Shown: piece after piece, positions 8,081 through 15,539 of the stretch
How the letters are laid out: each line of letters starts with the position of its first letter
Numbering within the stretch: the first letter of the stretch is position 1
Translations under genes and position numbers: made by a program
Source of the DNA: an uncultured Clostridia bacterium
GTDB taxonomy: Bacteria; Bacillota; Clostridia; Lachnospirales; Anaerotignaceae
Direction of reading: 5' to 3'
NCBI GenBank assembly: GCA_945868505.1
Contig: CAMBLO010000026.1
Span: 1-35,459 of the forward strand
DNA length: 35,459 bases
The notes under the pieces: generated by a model
The model's input: the letters and a program-made list of their open reading frames with translations, nothing else
Told to the model about the DNA's origin: nothing
Database searches by the model: none

Positions 8081-8887
8081 ATGCCCAATAACAATTGGTA
8101 TGAAACAAGTGATGATATGATGATGCCCCTGCCTTTGATGGCAGAGCAGGCGGATGAAGCCGTAGATGAAAGAACCCTGACGGAGGAAATGGTGGATGAT
8201 ACTGCCCGCCGCCGTTTTCCCAGCATCACATTGCCCAATAATACCAATATCACTGTGATTCCCATTATCCCCGGTATCACCCTTTTTGGATATATCCGTT
8301 TTATGAACGCCAGCCCCGCCGAAACGAGGGTAGATATCTATGTCAATGGGCGGAAGGTTGCCTCCAATCTGCTGTACCGCAATTTTACGGAATATATGAA
8401 GGTCTTTCCCGGCTGGTACCGCATCGCTGTCTATGCCGCAGGCACGATCCGTAACCCCCTGACGGTAACGACCTTGCAGATAGAGGCCAACAGTATCACC
8501 ACATTGGCAGTCATTGGTCTTTCCGGGGATATCTCTACTTTAGCCATCAATGACAGCCGCCGTTTCCTGAATCGGAACCGTGCTTATGTCCGCTTTGTGC
8601 AGCTTTCCCCCAATGCACCCACTATGGATGCCTACTGGGATGATTCTCTTGTTGTGTCAGAATTGAATTATCAGGATATCAGCCGCTATATGACCACCAC
8701 CCCCGGCAGCCATAATCTGAAGATGCGGGATAGCCTTAGCGGGGCAAATCTGGTGGAACATCCCAATGTGAGGGTAGAGGGCGGTAAGGCCTATACCATT
8801 TATGTGGTGGGGGATATTACCGACAGAACAGGTCTGCAGGTTTTGATTCCTCTGGAAGGCAATACCTATTTGAATTTTGGAGAGTAA
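8081..8887 (+). CDS. DUF4397-domain protein
   Basis: A 268-residue protein with two beta-rich repeats of DUF4397 type: YIRFMNASPAETRVDIYVNG (from about residue 71) and YVRFVQLSPNAPTMDAYWDD (from about residue 168). Each is followed by the family pattern of a short aromatic segment and a PGWYRI- or PGSHNL-like turn. The first 60 residues are acidic, Met-rich and lack a clear signal peptide. DUF4397 proteins are usually surface or secreted proteins of unknown role; the missing signal makes location uncertain. An AGAGG sequence lies about 12 bp before the ATG, a little far. It stands alone between two transcription units. Confidence 0.82.
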   Translation: MPNNNWYETSDDMMMPLPLMAEQADEAVDERTLTEEMVDDTARRRFPSITLPNNTNITVIPIIPGITLFGYIRFMNASPAETRVDIYVNGRKVASNLLYRNFTEYMKVFPGWYRIAVYAAGTIRNPLTVTTLQIEANSITTLAVIGLSGDISTLAINDSRRFLNRNRAYVRFVQLSPNAPTMDAYWDDSLVVSELNYQDISRYMTTTPGSHNLKMRDSLSGANLVEHPNVRVEGGKAYTIYVVGDITDRTGLQVLIPLEGNTYLNFGE

Positions 8888-8944
8888 GCTTCGATAAATT
8901 CAATGGATTTTTTTCTAAAAAAACTATACGAAAGTTGAAATAAT

Positions 8945-8953
8945 TGATATAAT
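8945..8953 (+). promoter_or_regulatory. Extended -10 promoter of coaBC
   Basis: TGATATAAT at 8945-8953 has a perfect TATAAT with a TGn extension, 67 bp before the start codon. No good -35 box is visible, which is acceptable for an extended -10 promoter. Confidence 0.5.
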
Positions 8954-9020
8954 GTTCACAATGAAATTGAATCTGCTCGAAAAAATTTTTGAGAAGTACG
9001 ATTGAAAAAGGAGAATCATC

Positions 9021-10223
9021 ATGTTAAAAGGAAAAACCGTTGTTTTAGGTATAACAGGCAGTATCGCTGCTTATAAAATGGCAAATGTGGCAAGTATGCT
9101 GGTGAAAATGGGCGCAGATGTTCATGTGATTATGACACAGAATGCCTGCCAGTTCATCACACCTGTTACCTTTGAAACACTGACAGGCAATAAATGTATG
9201 GTAGATACCTTTGACCGCAATTTCCAGTTCCATGTAGCCCATGTTTCCATTGCGAAAAAGGCTGATGTGCTGCTGATTGCTCCTGCTTCTGCAAATGTGA
9301 TTGGCAAACTGGCAAATGGCATTGCGGATGATATGCTGACAACAACAGCTATGGCTTGCACCTGCAAGACCATCATCGCTCCTGCTATGAATACCAATAT
9401 GTACCATAATCCCATTCTGCAGGATAACCTGAGAAAACTGGAAGGCTATGGCTATGAAATCATCGCCCCTGAAAAAGGTCTGCTGGCTTGCAGAGATATC
9501 GGCGATGGCAAAATGCCCTCCGAAGACGTCCTGATTGGTCATATCGTCAGAGAAATCGCTTACGAAAAAGACCTTGCGGGCATGAAAGTGATCGTAACTG
9601 CAGGCCCTACCCAGGAAAGCGTTGACCCTGTTCGCTATATCACAAACCATTCTACAGGCAAAATGGGCTATGAACTGGCGAAGGCAGCTATGCTGCGCGG
9701 TGCGGAGGTCACACTGGTTAGCGGCGTTACAGCACTGGAAAGACCTATGTTCGTGGATTTCGTGCAGGTAAAAAGTGCAGGGGATATGTTCGAAGCTATG
9801 AAGGCTCGCTTCCTGGATAACGATATCATCATCAAAGCTGCGGCTGTTGCCGATTACAAGCCCAAAAATTATAATGATGAAAAAACAAAGAAAAAAGATG
9901 GCGATATGTCCATCGAACTGGACAGAACACAGGATATCCTGAAATATATGGGCGAACATCGCAGAGAAGGGCAGTTCTACTGCGGCTTCTCCATGGAAAC
10001 ACAGAATATGCTGGAAAATTCCCGTGTAAAGCTGGATAAGAAAAACATCGACATGGTGGTTGCAAATAACCTGAAAATTGCCGGCAGCGGCTTTGGTACA
10101 GATACCAACGTGGTAACCATGATTTCCAAGCAGGAAGAAATCGAACTGGAGCTGCTGACAAAAGAAGAAGTAGCCCATAAGATTTTGGATGAAATTTTGA
10201 AGTTGAAAGCCTTGAAAGGCTGA
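9021..10223 (+). CDS. coaBC: Bifunctional phosphopantothenoylcysteine decarboxylase / phosphopantothenate-cysteine ligase
   Basis: A 400-residue CoaBC (Dfp) that makes 4'-phosphopantetheine for coenzyme A: the CoaB half joins cysteine to phosphopantothenate using CTP, and the CoaC half decarboxylates the product. The FMN-dependent CoaC domain (about 1-180) shows GITGSIAAYK, His74 in AHVSIAKKAD, Asn124 in PAMNTNMY and Cys157 in ACRDIGDGKMP, equal to the E. coli catalytic residues. The CoaB domain (about 188-400) begins VIVTAGPTQESVDPVRYITN and holds KAAAVADYKP. Length is normal. AAAGGAG precedes the ATG. It is monocistronic and ends at a hairpin terminator shared with the convergent idh operon. 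Confidence 0.96.
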   Translation: MLKGKTVVLGITGSIAAYKMANVASMLVKMGADVHVIMTQNACQFITPVTFETLTGNKCMVDTFDRNFQFHVAHVSIAKKADVLLIAPASANVIGKLANGIADDMLTTTAMACTCKTIIAPAMNTNMYHNPILQDNLRKLEGYGYEIIAPEKGLLACRDIGDGKMPSEDVLIGHIVREIAYEKDLAGMKVIVTAGPTQESVDPVRYITNHSTGKMGYELAKAAMLRGAEVTLVSGVTALERPMFVDFVQVKSAGDMFEAMKARFLDNDIIIKAAAVADYKPKNYNDEKTKKKDGDMSIELDRTQDILKYMGEHRREGQFYCGFSMETQNMLENSRVKLDKKNIDMVVANNLKIAGSGFGTDTNVVTMISKQEEIELELLTKEEVAHKILDEILKLKALKG

Positions 10224-10250
10224 TATGGAAATAGCATAATAAATAAAATG

Positions 10251-10280
10251 ACCCCCGCGGGATTTCCTGCGGGGGTTTCT
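10251..10280. terminator. Bidirectional terminator between coaBC and the citrate operon
   Basis: A GC-rich stem (ACCCCCGC at 10251-10258, GCGGGGGT at 10269-10276) with a short T run on the plus side and an ATTTTATTT stretch on the minus side. It lies between convergent genes ending at 10223 and 10292. Confidence 0.8.
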
Positions 10281-10291
10281 TGTGTTCTATA

Positions 10292-11290
10292 TTACAGCTT
10301 TGCGATGACTGCGTCAGCAAATGCTTCTGTGGAAGCTGTGCCGCCCATATCCTGTGTCAGTGTTTTCCCTTCGGAAATGACTTCGGATACGGCTTTTTCG
10401 ATGGCTGCCGCTGCTTTTGCTTCGCCCAGATGCGCCAGCATCAGGGAAGCGGAGAGGATGGCTGCTGTGGGGTTGATTTTATGCTGTCCTGCGATATCAG
10501 GGGCGGAACCGTGGATAGGTTCAAAAATGGCGCCGTCTACACCAATATTCGCACTGGGGGTCAGACCTAAGCCGCCTACCAGACCTGCACACAGGTCGGA
10601 AACGATATCACCGTAGAGGTTGGGGCAAACCAGTACATCATAATCTTCGGGATGCATCACCAGTCTCATACACATGGCATCTACGATGCTGTCGTTAAAT
10701 TCAATCTGGGGATATTCCTTGGCAATCTGTCTTGCCACATCCAAAAACAGACCGTCTGTGCATTTCATGATATTTGCCTTATGTACGGCTGTGACTTTCT
10801 TTCTGCCTTCTCGTACAGCATATTCAAAAGCATAACGGCAGATGCGTTCACAGCCTTTTCTTGTGATAAGCTTGATGCTTTCTGCGGCATCTTCGCCTAC
10901 CATGTGTTCGATGCCTGCGTAAAGGTCTTCTGTATTTTCACGGACGATCACCAAGTCGATGTTGTCGTATCTTGTGATAACGCCGGGATAGGTTTTTGCA
11001 GGACGCACGTTGGCATACAGGTCGAAGGTTTTACGCAGAGCAACGTTTACACTGCGAAAGCCTGTGCCAACGGGGGTGGTGATGGGGCCTTTCAAAGCAA
11101 CGCCGTTTTTGCGGATGGATTCGATGACATGGTCGGGCAGGGGAGTGCCGTATTTTTCAATCATGGCTGCGCCTGCTTCCATTTCGTCCCACTGGATATC
11201 CACGCCAGTGGCTTCAACGACTCTTTTTGCTGCAGCAACGACTTCGGGGCCGCTGCCGTCACCGGGGATCAAAGTTACTTTATGTGCCAT
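10292..11290 (-). CDS. icd: Isocitrate dehydrogenase, probably NAD-dependent
   Basis: A 332-residue beta-decarboxylating dehydrogenase that converts isocitrate to 2-oxoglutarate. The segment [20 protein letters not shown] carries the Ser and Asn of isocitrate-specific enzymes, separating it from isopropylmalate dehydrogenases. [11 protein letters not shown] and the metal site around [19 protein letters not shown] are present. The cofactor segment reads [14 protein letters not shown]; Asp-Ile replaces the Lys-Tyr of the NADP enzyme of E. coli, which points to NAD. Of two close start codons, 11290 is better spaced from AGGAAG than 11296. It follows aconitase and citrate synthase on the same strand, which supports the assignment; an array of hairpins lies between it and aconitase. 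Confidence 0.9.
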   Translation of the reverse strand: MAHKVTLIPGDGSGPEVVAAAKRVVEATGVDIQWDEMEAGAAMIEKYGTPLPDHVIESIRKNGVALKGPITTPVGTGFRSVNVALRKTFDLYANVRPAKTYPGVITRYDNIDLVIVRENTEDLYAGIEHMVGEDAAESIKLITRKGCERICRYAFEYAVREGRKKVTAVHKANIMKCTDGLFLDVARQIAKEYPQIEFNDSIVDAMCMRLVMHPEDYDVLVCPNLYGDIVSDLCAGLVGGLGLTPSANIGVDGAIFEPIHGSAPDIAGQHKINPTAAILSASLMLAHLGEAKAAAAIEKAVSEVISEGKTLTQDMGGTASTEAFADAVIAKL

Positions 11291-11314
11291 ATTCATTACT
11301 TCCTTTCTTTTTTC

Positions 11315-11452
11315 TTGAGGGTTTCACCCTCAAACTCCCACTTAGGGGGTCACCCCCTAAGAACCCGATACTGCAGAAGCATGTATATGCTTCTGCGAAT
11401 GGGGGTCAAGGGGAATCATTCCCCTTGCAGGGGGTTCGGGGGACGGCGTCCC
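11315..11452. repeat. Array of five tandem hairpins between aconitase and isocitrate dehydrogenase
   Basis: Almost the whole intergenic gap is built of palindromes with 2-5 nt loops. TTGAGGGT/ACCCTCAA lies at 11315-11333, CTTAGGGGG/CCCCCTAAG at 11341-11361, GCAGAAGCAT/ATGCTTCTGC at 11373-11396, CAAGGGGAA/TTCCCCTTG at 11407-11427 and GGGAC/GTCCC at 11440-11452. The first four are perfect stems of 8-10 bp. None is followed by a long T run on the minus strand, so they look less like a terminator than like RNA-stability or REP-like elements. The arms differ in sequence, so it is not a simple duplication. Confidence 0.82.
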
Positions 11453-11456
11453 ACGA

Positions 11457-13391
11457 TTATTTGCTTTCTTTTGTGTAGTTCAGTAAGCCGCCTGCCAGAA
11501 GAATGTCACACTGTCTTGCGGAAATGTTCAGTCTGGTGGGGATTTCTTCGCCTGTACGAACCAGTGTTACCATTACGTTCTGACCATCTACAGCGCCCTT
11601 GATCTGATCTGCTGCATATTTGATGATAAATTCATCCCCCAGCTTGATATTGTCATAATCCCATTCATTTACAAATACCAGAGGCAGGATACCGTTATTG
11701 ATCAGGTTTGCCATGTGGATACGAGCAAAGGATTTAGCGATAACGCCTTTTACGCCCAGCTGCAGAGGAGCCAGTGCCGCATGTTCCCGGCTGCTGCCCT
11801 GACCATAGTTCTGACCTGCGATGATGAAGCCGCCGCCTGCTGCTTTTGCTCTTGCGGGGAATTCGGGGTCGCAGGGTGTCAGGCAGTAATCTGCCAGATA
11901 AGGCACGTTGGAACGGAAGGGCAGGAGCTTTGCGTTGGAGGGCATGATGTGGTCCGTGGTGATATTGTCCTCCACTTTGATGAGGGCTCCGCCTTTGATT
12001 TCCTTGGCAACCTTCGTATTTTTAGGGAAGGGCTGTATATTGGGGCCTCTTACCACTTTTACACATTCCCCTTCGGGAGCGGGAGGAATGATGAGGTTAT
12101 CATTCACCATGAAATGCTCAGGCATGGAAACCAGAGGTGCTTCTCCCAAGGCATGAGGGTCTGTCAGCACGCCTGCCAATGCGCTGGCAACGGCGGTTTC
12201 TGGGCTGACGATATATACCTGTGCGGATTTTGTACCGCTTCTGCCTTCAAAGTTTCTGTTGATGGTACGCAGGGAAACAGCATTTGTGGCGGGAGCCTGA
12301 CCCATACCGATACAAGGGCCGCAACCACATTCCAAAATTCTTGCACCGGCGGAAATGATATCTGCCAATGCGCCATTGGCAGCCAGCATATTCATCACCT
12401 GCTTGGAGCCGGGAGCGATAACAAGGCTGACATCGGGATGAACGGATTTACCTTTCAGCAGGGCAGCAACAGTCATCATATCTGTATAGGAAGAGTTTGT
12501 GCAGGAGCCGATGGCAACCTGATCTACCTTCAAGCCTGCGATATCCTTAACCTGCTTGATATTATCGGGGGAGTGGGGGCATGCCACCAGAGGAGCGATT
12601 TCATCCAGAGCAATAGTCACTTCTTCGTCGTATGTAGCATCTGCATCTGCGCTCAGTTCGATCCAGTCTGCTTCACGGCCCTGAGCTGCCAAAAATGCTT
12701 TTGTCACTTCATCAGAAGGGAATACGGAGGTGGTTGCGCCCAGTTCTGCGCCCATGTTTGTGATGGTGGCTCTCTGGGGAACGCTCAGGGATTTTACGCC
12801 TTCGCCTGCATATTCCATAACCTTGCCCACGCCGCCTTTTACAGACAGTCTGCGCAGGACTTCCAGAATCACGTCTTTTGCTGTTACCCAAGGGGAAAGC
12901 TTACCAGTCAGGTTGATTCTGCAAACCTTGGGCATTGCCAGATAATAAGCACCGCCGCCCATGGCCACAGCAACATCTAGACCGCCTGCGCCGATGGCAA
13001 GCATACCGATGCCGCCGCCTGTGGGAGTATGGCTGTCAGAGCCCAGCAGGGTTTTGCCGGGTTTGCCGAAGCGTTCCAGATGCACCTGATGGCAGATGCC
13101 GTTGCCGGGTTTGGAGAAATAGATGCCGTGTTTGCTGGCAACTGTCTGGATATATTTATGGTCATCTGCATTTTCGAAGCCTGTCTGCAGGGTATTGTGG
13201 TCGATATAAGCTACAGACTTTTCTGTTTTGACACGGGGAATGCCGATGGCTTCAAACTGTAAATATGCCATGGTACCTGTGGAGTCCTGTGTCAGTGTCT
13301 GATCAATCTTGATAGCGATTTCCTTACCAGCTACCATTTCGCCGCTTACCAGATGATTTTTGATGAGTTTTTCAGTAATATTCATTCCCAT
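11457..13391 (-). CDS. acn: Aconitate hydratase
   Basis: A 644-residue aconitase that isomerises citrate to isocitrate through cis-aconitate. The [4Fe-4S] ligands are Cys297 (GSCTNSS) and Cys357 and Cys360 (ECGCGPCIGMG). Substrate motifs SDSHTPTGGG and GQNYGQGSSREHAA are present, the second in the C-terminal swivel domain (about 500-640). The short form of about 640 residues matches the bacterial aconitase type frequent in anaerobes rather than the 890-residue AcnA. AGGAGG lies 8 bp before the ATG at 13391. It is the middle gene of the operon, 45 bp after the citrate synthase gene. Confidence 0.95.
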   Translation of the reverse strand: MGMNITEKLIKNHLVSGEMVAGKEIAIKIDQTLTQDSTGTMAYLQFEAIGIPRVKTEKSVAYIDHNTLQTGFENADDHKYIQTVASKHGIYFSKPGNGICHQVHLERFGKPGKTLLGSDSHTPTGGGIGMLAIGAGGLDVAVAMGGGAYYLAMPKVCRINLTGKLSPWVTAKDVILEVLRRLSVKGGVGKVMEYAGEGVKSLSVPQRATITNMGAELGATTSVFPSDEVTKAFLAAQGREADWIELSADADATYDEEVTIALDEIAPLVACPHSPDNIKQVKDIAGLKVDQVAIGSCTNSSYTDMMTVAALLKGKSVHPDVSLVIAPGSKQVMNMLAANGALADIISAGARILECGCGPCIGMGQAPATNAVSLRTINRNFEGRSGTKSAQVYIVSPETAVASALAGVLTDPHALGEAPLVSMPEHFMVNDNLIIPPAPEGECVKVVRGPNIQPFPKNTKVAKEIKGGALIKVEDNITTDHIMPSNAKLLPFRSNVPYLADYCLTPCDPEFPARAKAAGGGFIIAGQNYGQGSSREHAALAPLQLGVKGVIAKSFARIHMANLINNGILPLVFVNEWDYDNIKLGDEFIIKYAADQIKGAVDGQNVMVTLVRTGEEIPTRLNISARQCDILLAGGLLNYTKESK

Positions 13392-13436
13392 ATTTTTTTC
13401 CTCCTGAGAAAAAATAATTTTTATCTAAAAGTATAA

Positions 13437-14813
13437 TCAAAGTCTTTCTGCCAGTTCGGGGAGCAACTCTTTCAGTGCATCTTCCATTTCTTCTTCACTG
13501 ATGAAGGTCATACGACCATCGCTGTACTGCTTGTCTACCCATTCCTTCAGGATAACAGTACGAGGGTCATTTTTATCCAGCTTTTCATCGCCTGTCAGCT
13601 TCAGTGTCTGGTTCAGCCAGTAAGCAACGCCTGCCAGACCGGAGTTTTTGTTCACTTCAACGCTCAGAGGGCGGTTCAGCAGCTTGCCTGTGTTGAAGAT
13701 GTTATAGATTTCTTCATCCTTGGCAACACCATCGGCGTGGATGCCTGCTCTAGTTACGTTGAAATCTCTGCCTACGAAAGGTGTGCGAGGAGGAATCTTA
13801 TATCCCAGTTCCTTTTCGTAATATTCAGCGATTTCAGTGATGACGGTGGTGTCCATGCCATCCAGTGTGCCTCTCAGGGAAGCATATTCCATAACCATGG
13901 CTTCCAGAGGGGTATTGCCTGTCCTCTCGCCAATGCCCAGCAGAGAGCAGTTGACAGAGGAACAGCCATACAGCCATGCAGTGGAAGCATTTACGACTGC
14001 CTTGTAGAAGTCGTTATGTCCATGCCATTCCAGCAGTTCACTGGGAATCTGGGCGAAGTGGTTGACACCATAGATGATACCGCCTACGGAACGGGGCAGA
14101 GTAGCACCGGGATAAGGCACGCCATAGCCCATGGTATCACAGAAACGGATTTTTACGGGAAGCTGGTATTTATCCATCAGTTTTTTCAGTTCTGTCGCAA
14201 AGGGAACAACGCAGCCGTAGAAGTCGGCTCTGGTGACGTCTTCAAAGTGGCAGCGGGGGGTGATACCCATATCCAACGCTGCTTCCACGATTTCCAGATA
14301 GCCCTCAATTGCTTGTTTTCTGGTTTTATGTAATTTATTGAAGATATGATAGTCGGAGCAGGAAACCAGAATGCCGCATTCAGGCATACCCATTTCCTTT
14401 ACCAGCTTGAAATCTTCCTTTGTGGCTCTGATCCAGCCTGTGATTTCGGGAAATTCAAAGCCCAGTTCACGGCAGGCTTCGATGGCTCTGCGGTCGTTTT
14501 CGCTGTAAAGGAAAAATTCGCATTGTCTGATCTTGCCATTGGGGCCGCCCAGTCTGTGCATCATTTCATACAATGTTTTGATCTGTTTCACAGTATAAGG
14601 CGCGCGGGACTGCTGACCATCGCGGAAGGTGGTATCTGTCAGCCAGATTTCATCAGGTACATTCATGGGAACCTGACGATAGTTGAAGGTTACTTTGGGC
14701 ACTTCATCATAGCTGTAGTTGTCGCGGTAAAGGTTAGGTTCGGGGATATCCTGCAGGCTGTACTTGTATCGTCTCAGTTCCAGCAGGTTGGTTTTGTCGT
14801 TATAAGTGATCAA
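13437..14813 (-). CDS. Re-type citrate synthase (homocitrate synthase/isopropylmalate synthase superfamily)
   Basis: A 458-residue DRE-TIM metallolyase-type enzyme. DTTFRDGQQS carries the superfamily Asp and Arg, CHFEDVTRADFYG and EWHGHNDFYKAVVNA carry metal-binding histidines, and GERTGNTPLEAMVMEY is also typical. The family includes homocitrate synthase and the Re-citrate synthase known from Clostridium kluyveri; the following aconitase and isocitrate dehydrogenase genes, with no lysine genes nearby, argue for citrate. It would join acetyl-CoA to oxaloacetate with Re-face stereochemistry. The start is set at TTG 14813, 8 bp after AAGGAG; the in-frame ATG at 14858 has no ribosome site. No Si-type citrate synthase is in the window. 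Confidence 0.87.
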   Translation of the reverse strand: MITYNDKTNLLELRRYKYSLQDIPEPNLYRDNYSYDEVPKVTFNYRQVPMNVPDEIWLTDTTFRDGQQSRAPYTVKQIKTLYEMMHRLGGPNGKIRQCEFFLYSENDRRAIEACRELGFEFPEITGWIRATKEDFKLVKEMGMPECGILVSCSDYHIFNKLHKTRKQAIEGYLEIVEAALDMGITPRCHFEDVTRADFYGCVVPFATELKKLMDKYQLPVKIRFCDTMGYGVPYPGATLPRSVGGIIYGVNHFAQIPSELLEWHGHNDFYKAVVNASTAWLYGCSSVNCSLLGIGERTGNTPLEAMVMEYASLRGTLDGMDTTVITEIAEYYEKELGYKIPPRTPFVGRDFNVTRAGIHADGVAKDEEIYNIFNTGKLLNRPLSVEVNKNSGLAGVAYWLNQTLKLTGDEKLDKNDPRTVILKEWVDKQYSDGRMTFISEEEMEDALKELLPELAERL

Positions 14814-14888
14814 AGTTATCACTCCTTCTATTGTAATTTGTTTGCTCCATAAGAACAATTGCTTTTGCTTTGCTCTTTATATTTATAG

Positions 14889-14917
14889 AATATATCAATA
14901 AAACGATCTTTTGTCAA
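14889..14917 (-). promoter_or_regulatory. Sigma-A promoter of the citrate synthase-aconitase-isocitrate dehydrogenase operon
   Basis: On the minus strand TTGACA (14917-14912), a 17-bp spacer and TATATT (14894-14889), about 75 bp before the TTG start. Upstream DNA up to 15180 is very AT-rich and includes a 12-bp palindrome (AATAATATTATT, 14942-14953) that could bind a regulator. Confidence 0.75.
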
Positions 14918-15149
14918 TAAAAACAATAAATTTTTTTAATCAATAATATTATTCTGTAAAAATCACTATAAACATTGATTTTTCAGCGTTTTTAATATTT
15001 TAATTAAATGTGGATATGTTTTAAAATCTATTGAATAATAGAATATATTAAAGTTAAATAGGGAAATTGATTCAAATAATTCATAGATAAATTAGAGGTG
15101 AAAAACTCATTTCAAATCATCCTATATTTTCCTTTTTTTGTCTTTATGG

Positions 15150-15155
15150 TATAAT
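15150..15155 (+). promoter_or_regulatory. -10 box of the small gene at 15184
   Basis: A perfect TATAAT 28 bp before the start codon of the 80-residue protein. The -35 region is T-rich with no clear match. The rest of the 370-bp gap 14814-15183 is AT-rich and shows no gene. Confidence 0.45.
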
Positions 15156-15183
15156 CCTTTTAAAAATTGCTTAGGAGGTCATC

Positions 15184-15426
15184 ATGGAACAGAAAGAACT
15201 GAAAAGACTTCTGCAGATTACGCAGGAGATTTATGAGAAGAAAAACGAAGTAGATGCTACAGATATTTATAAAGCCGCAGGTATCACCGCCGCAGAAGCC
15301 AATGCGTTTATCCTGAAAGCAGAGGAAGAAAACCTTGCGGATGTAGTAGAGATCGATATGTGCTGCGGTGCGGATTATGTCATCAAAGGTCTGACAAAAA
15401 AGGGTTTGGCATTGATCGCAAACTAA
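15184..15426 (+). CDS. Small protein, possible winged-helix fold
   Basis: An 80-residue soluble protein with an unusually clear ribosome site (AGGAGG, 6 bp before ATG). The sequence suggests three helices (KRLLQITQEIYEKKNE, ATDIYKAAGITAAEANAFIL, KAEEENLADVVE) followed by a short beta wing (DYVIKGLTKKGLALIAN). That is the outline of a winged-helix domain, but the recognition helix is acidic rather than basic, so DNA binding is doubtful. It has two adjacent cysteines (MCCGAD). No family is recognised with certainty. It is transcribed away from the citrate operon and might share its regulation. Confidence 0.7.
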   Translation: MEQKELKRLLQITQEIYEKKNEVDATDIYKAAGITAAEANAFILKAEEENLADVVEIDMCCGADYVIKGLTKKGLALIAN

Positions 15427-15539
15427 AGAACAAAAGGAAAGATTGTTATTTCCGCCTATGATTGGTCAAGCATGAAATCAAGCAAGGGGCTCCGGGAGTG
15501 ATAGCGTAGGGTTGTTTACTGAAAAGGAGGTTACTGGAG

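Noticed and set aside
9045..10178. A 377-codon open frame on the minus strand opposite coaBC
   Set aside because: It lies wholly antisense to a clear coaBC gene, is rich in Cys, His and Phe, has no domain and no ribosome site; it reflects codon bias of the real gene.
11315..11452. CRISPR-like or direct-repeat array
   Set aside because: The units are hairpins of unrelated sequence with no constant repeat and no spacers.
11715..12980. A 421-codon open frame on the plus strand opposite aconitase
   Set aside because: Antisense to a certain aconitase gene, Cys/Gly/His-rich and without any recognisable motif or start signal.
13437..14813. Homocitrate synthase or isopropylmalate synthase as the product
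   Set aside because: The family allows it, but operon partners aconitase and isocitrate dehydrogenase and the lack of lysine or leucine genes favour Re-citrate synthase; kept as an alternative only.
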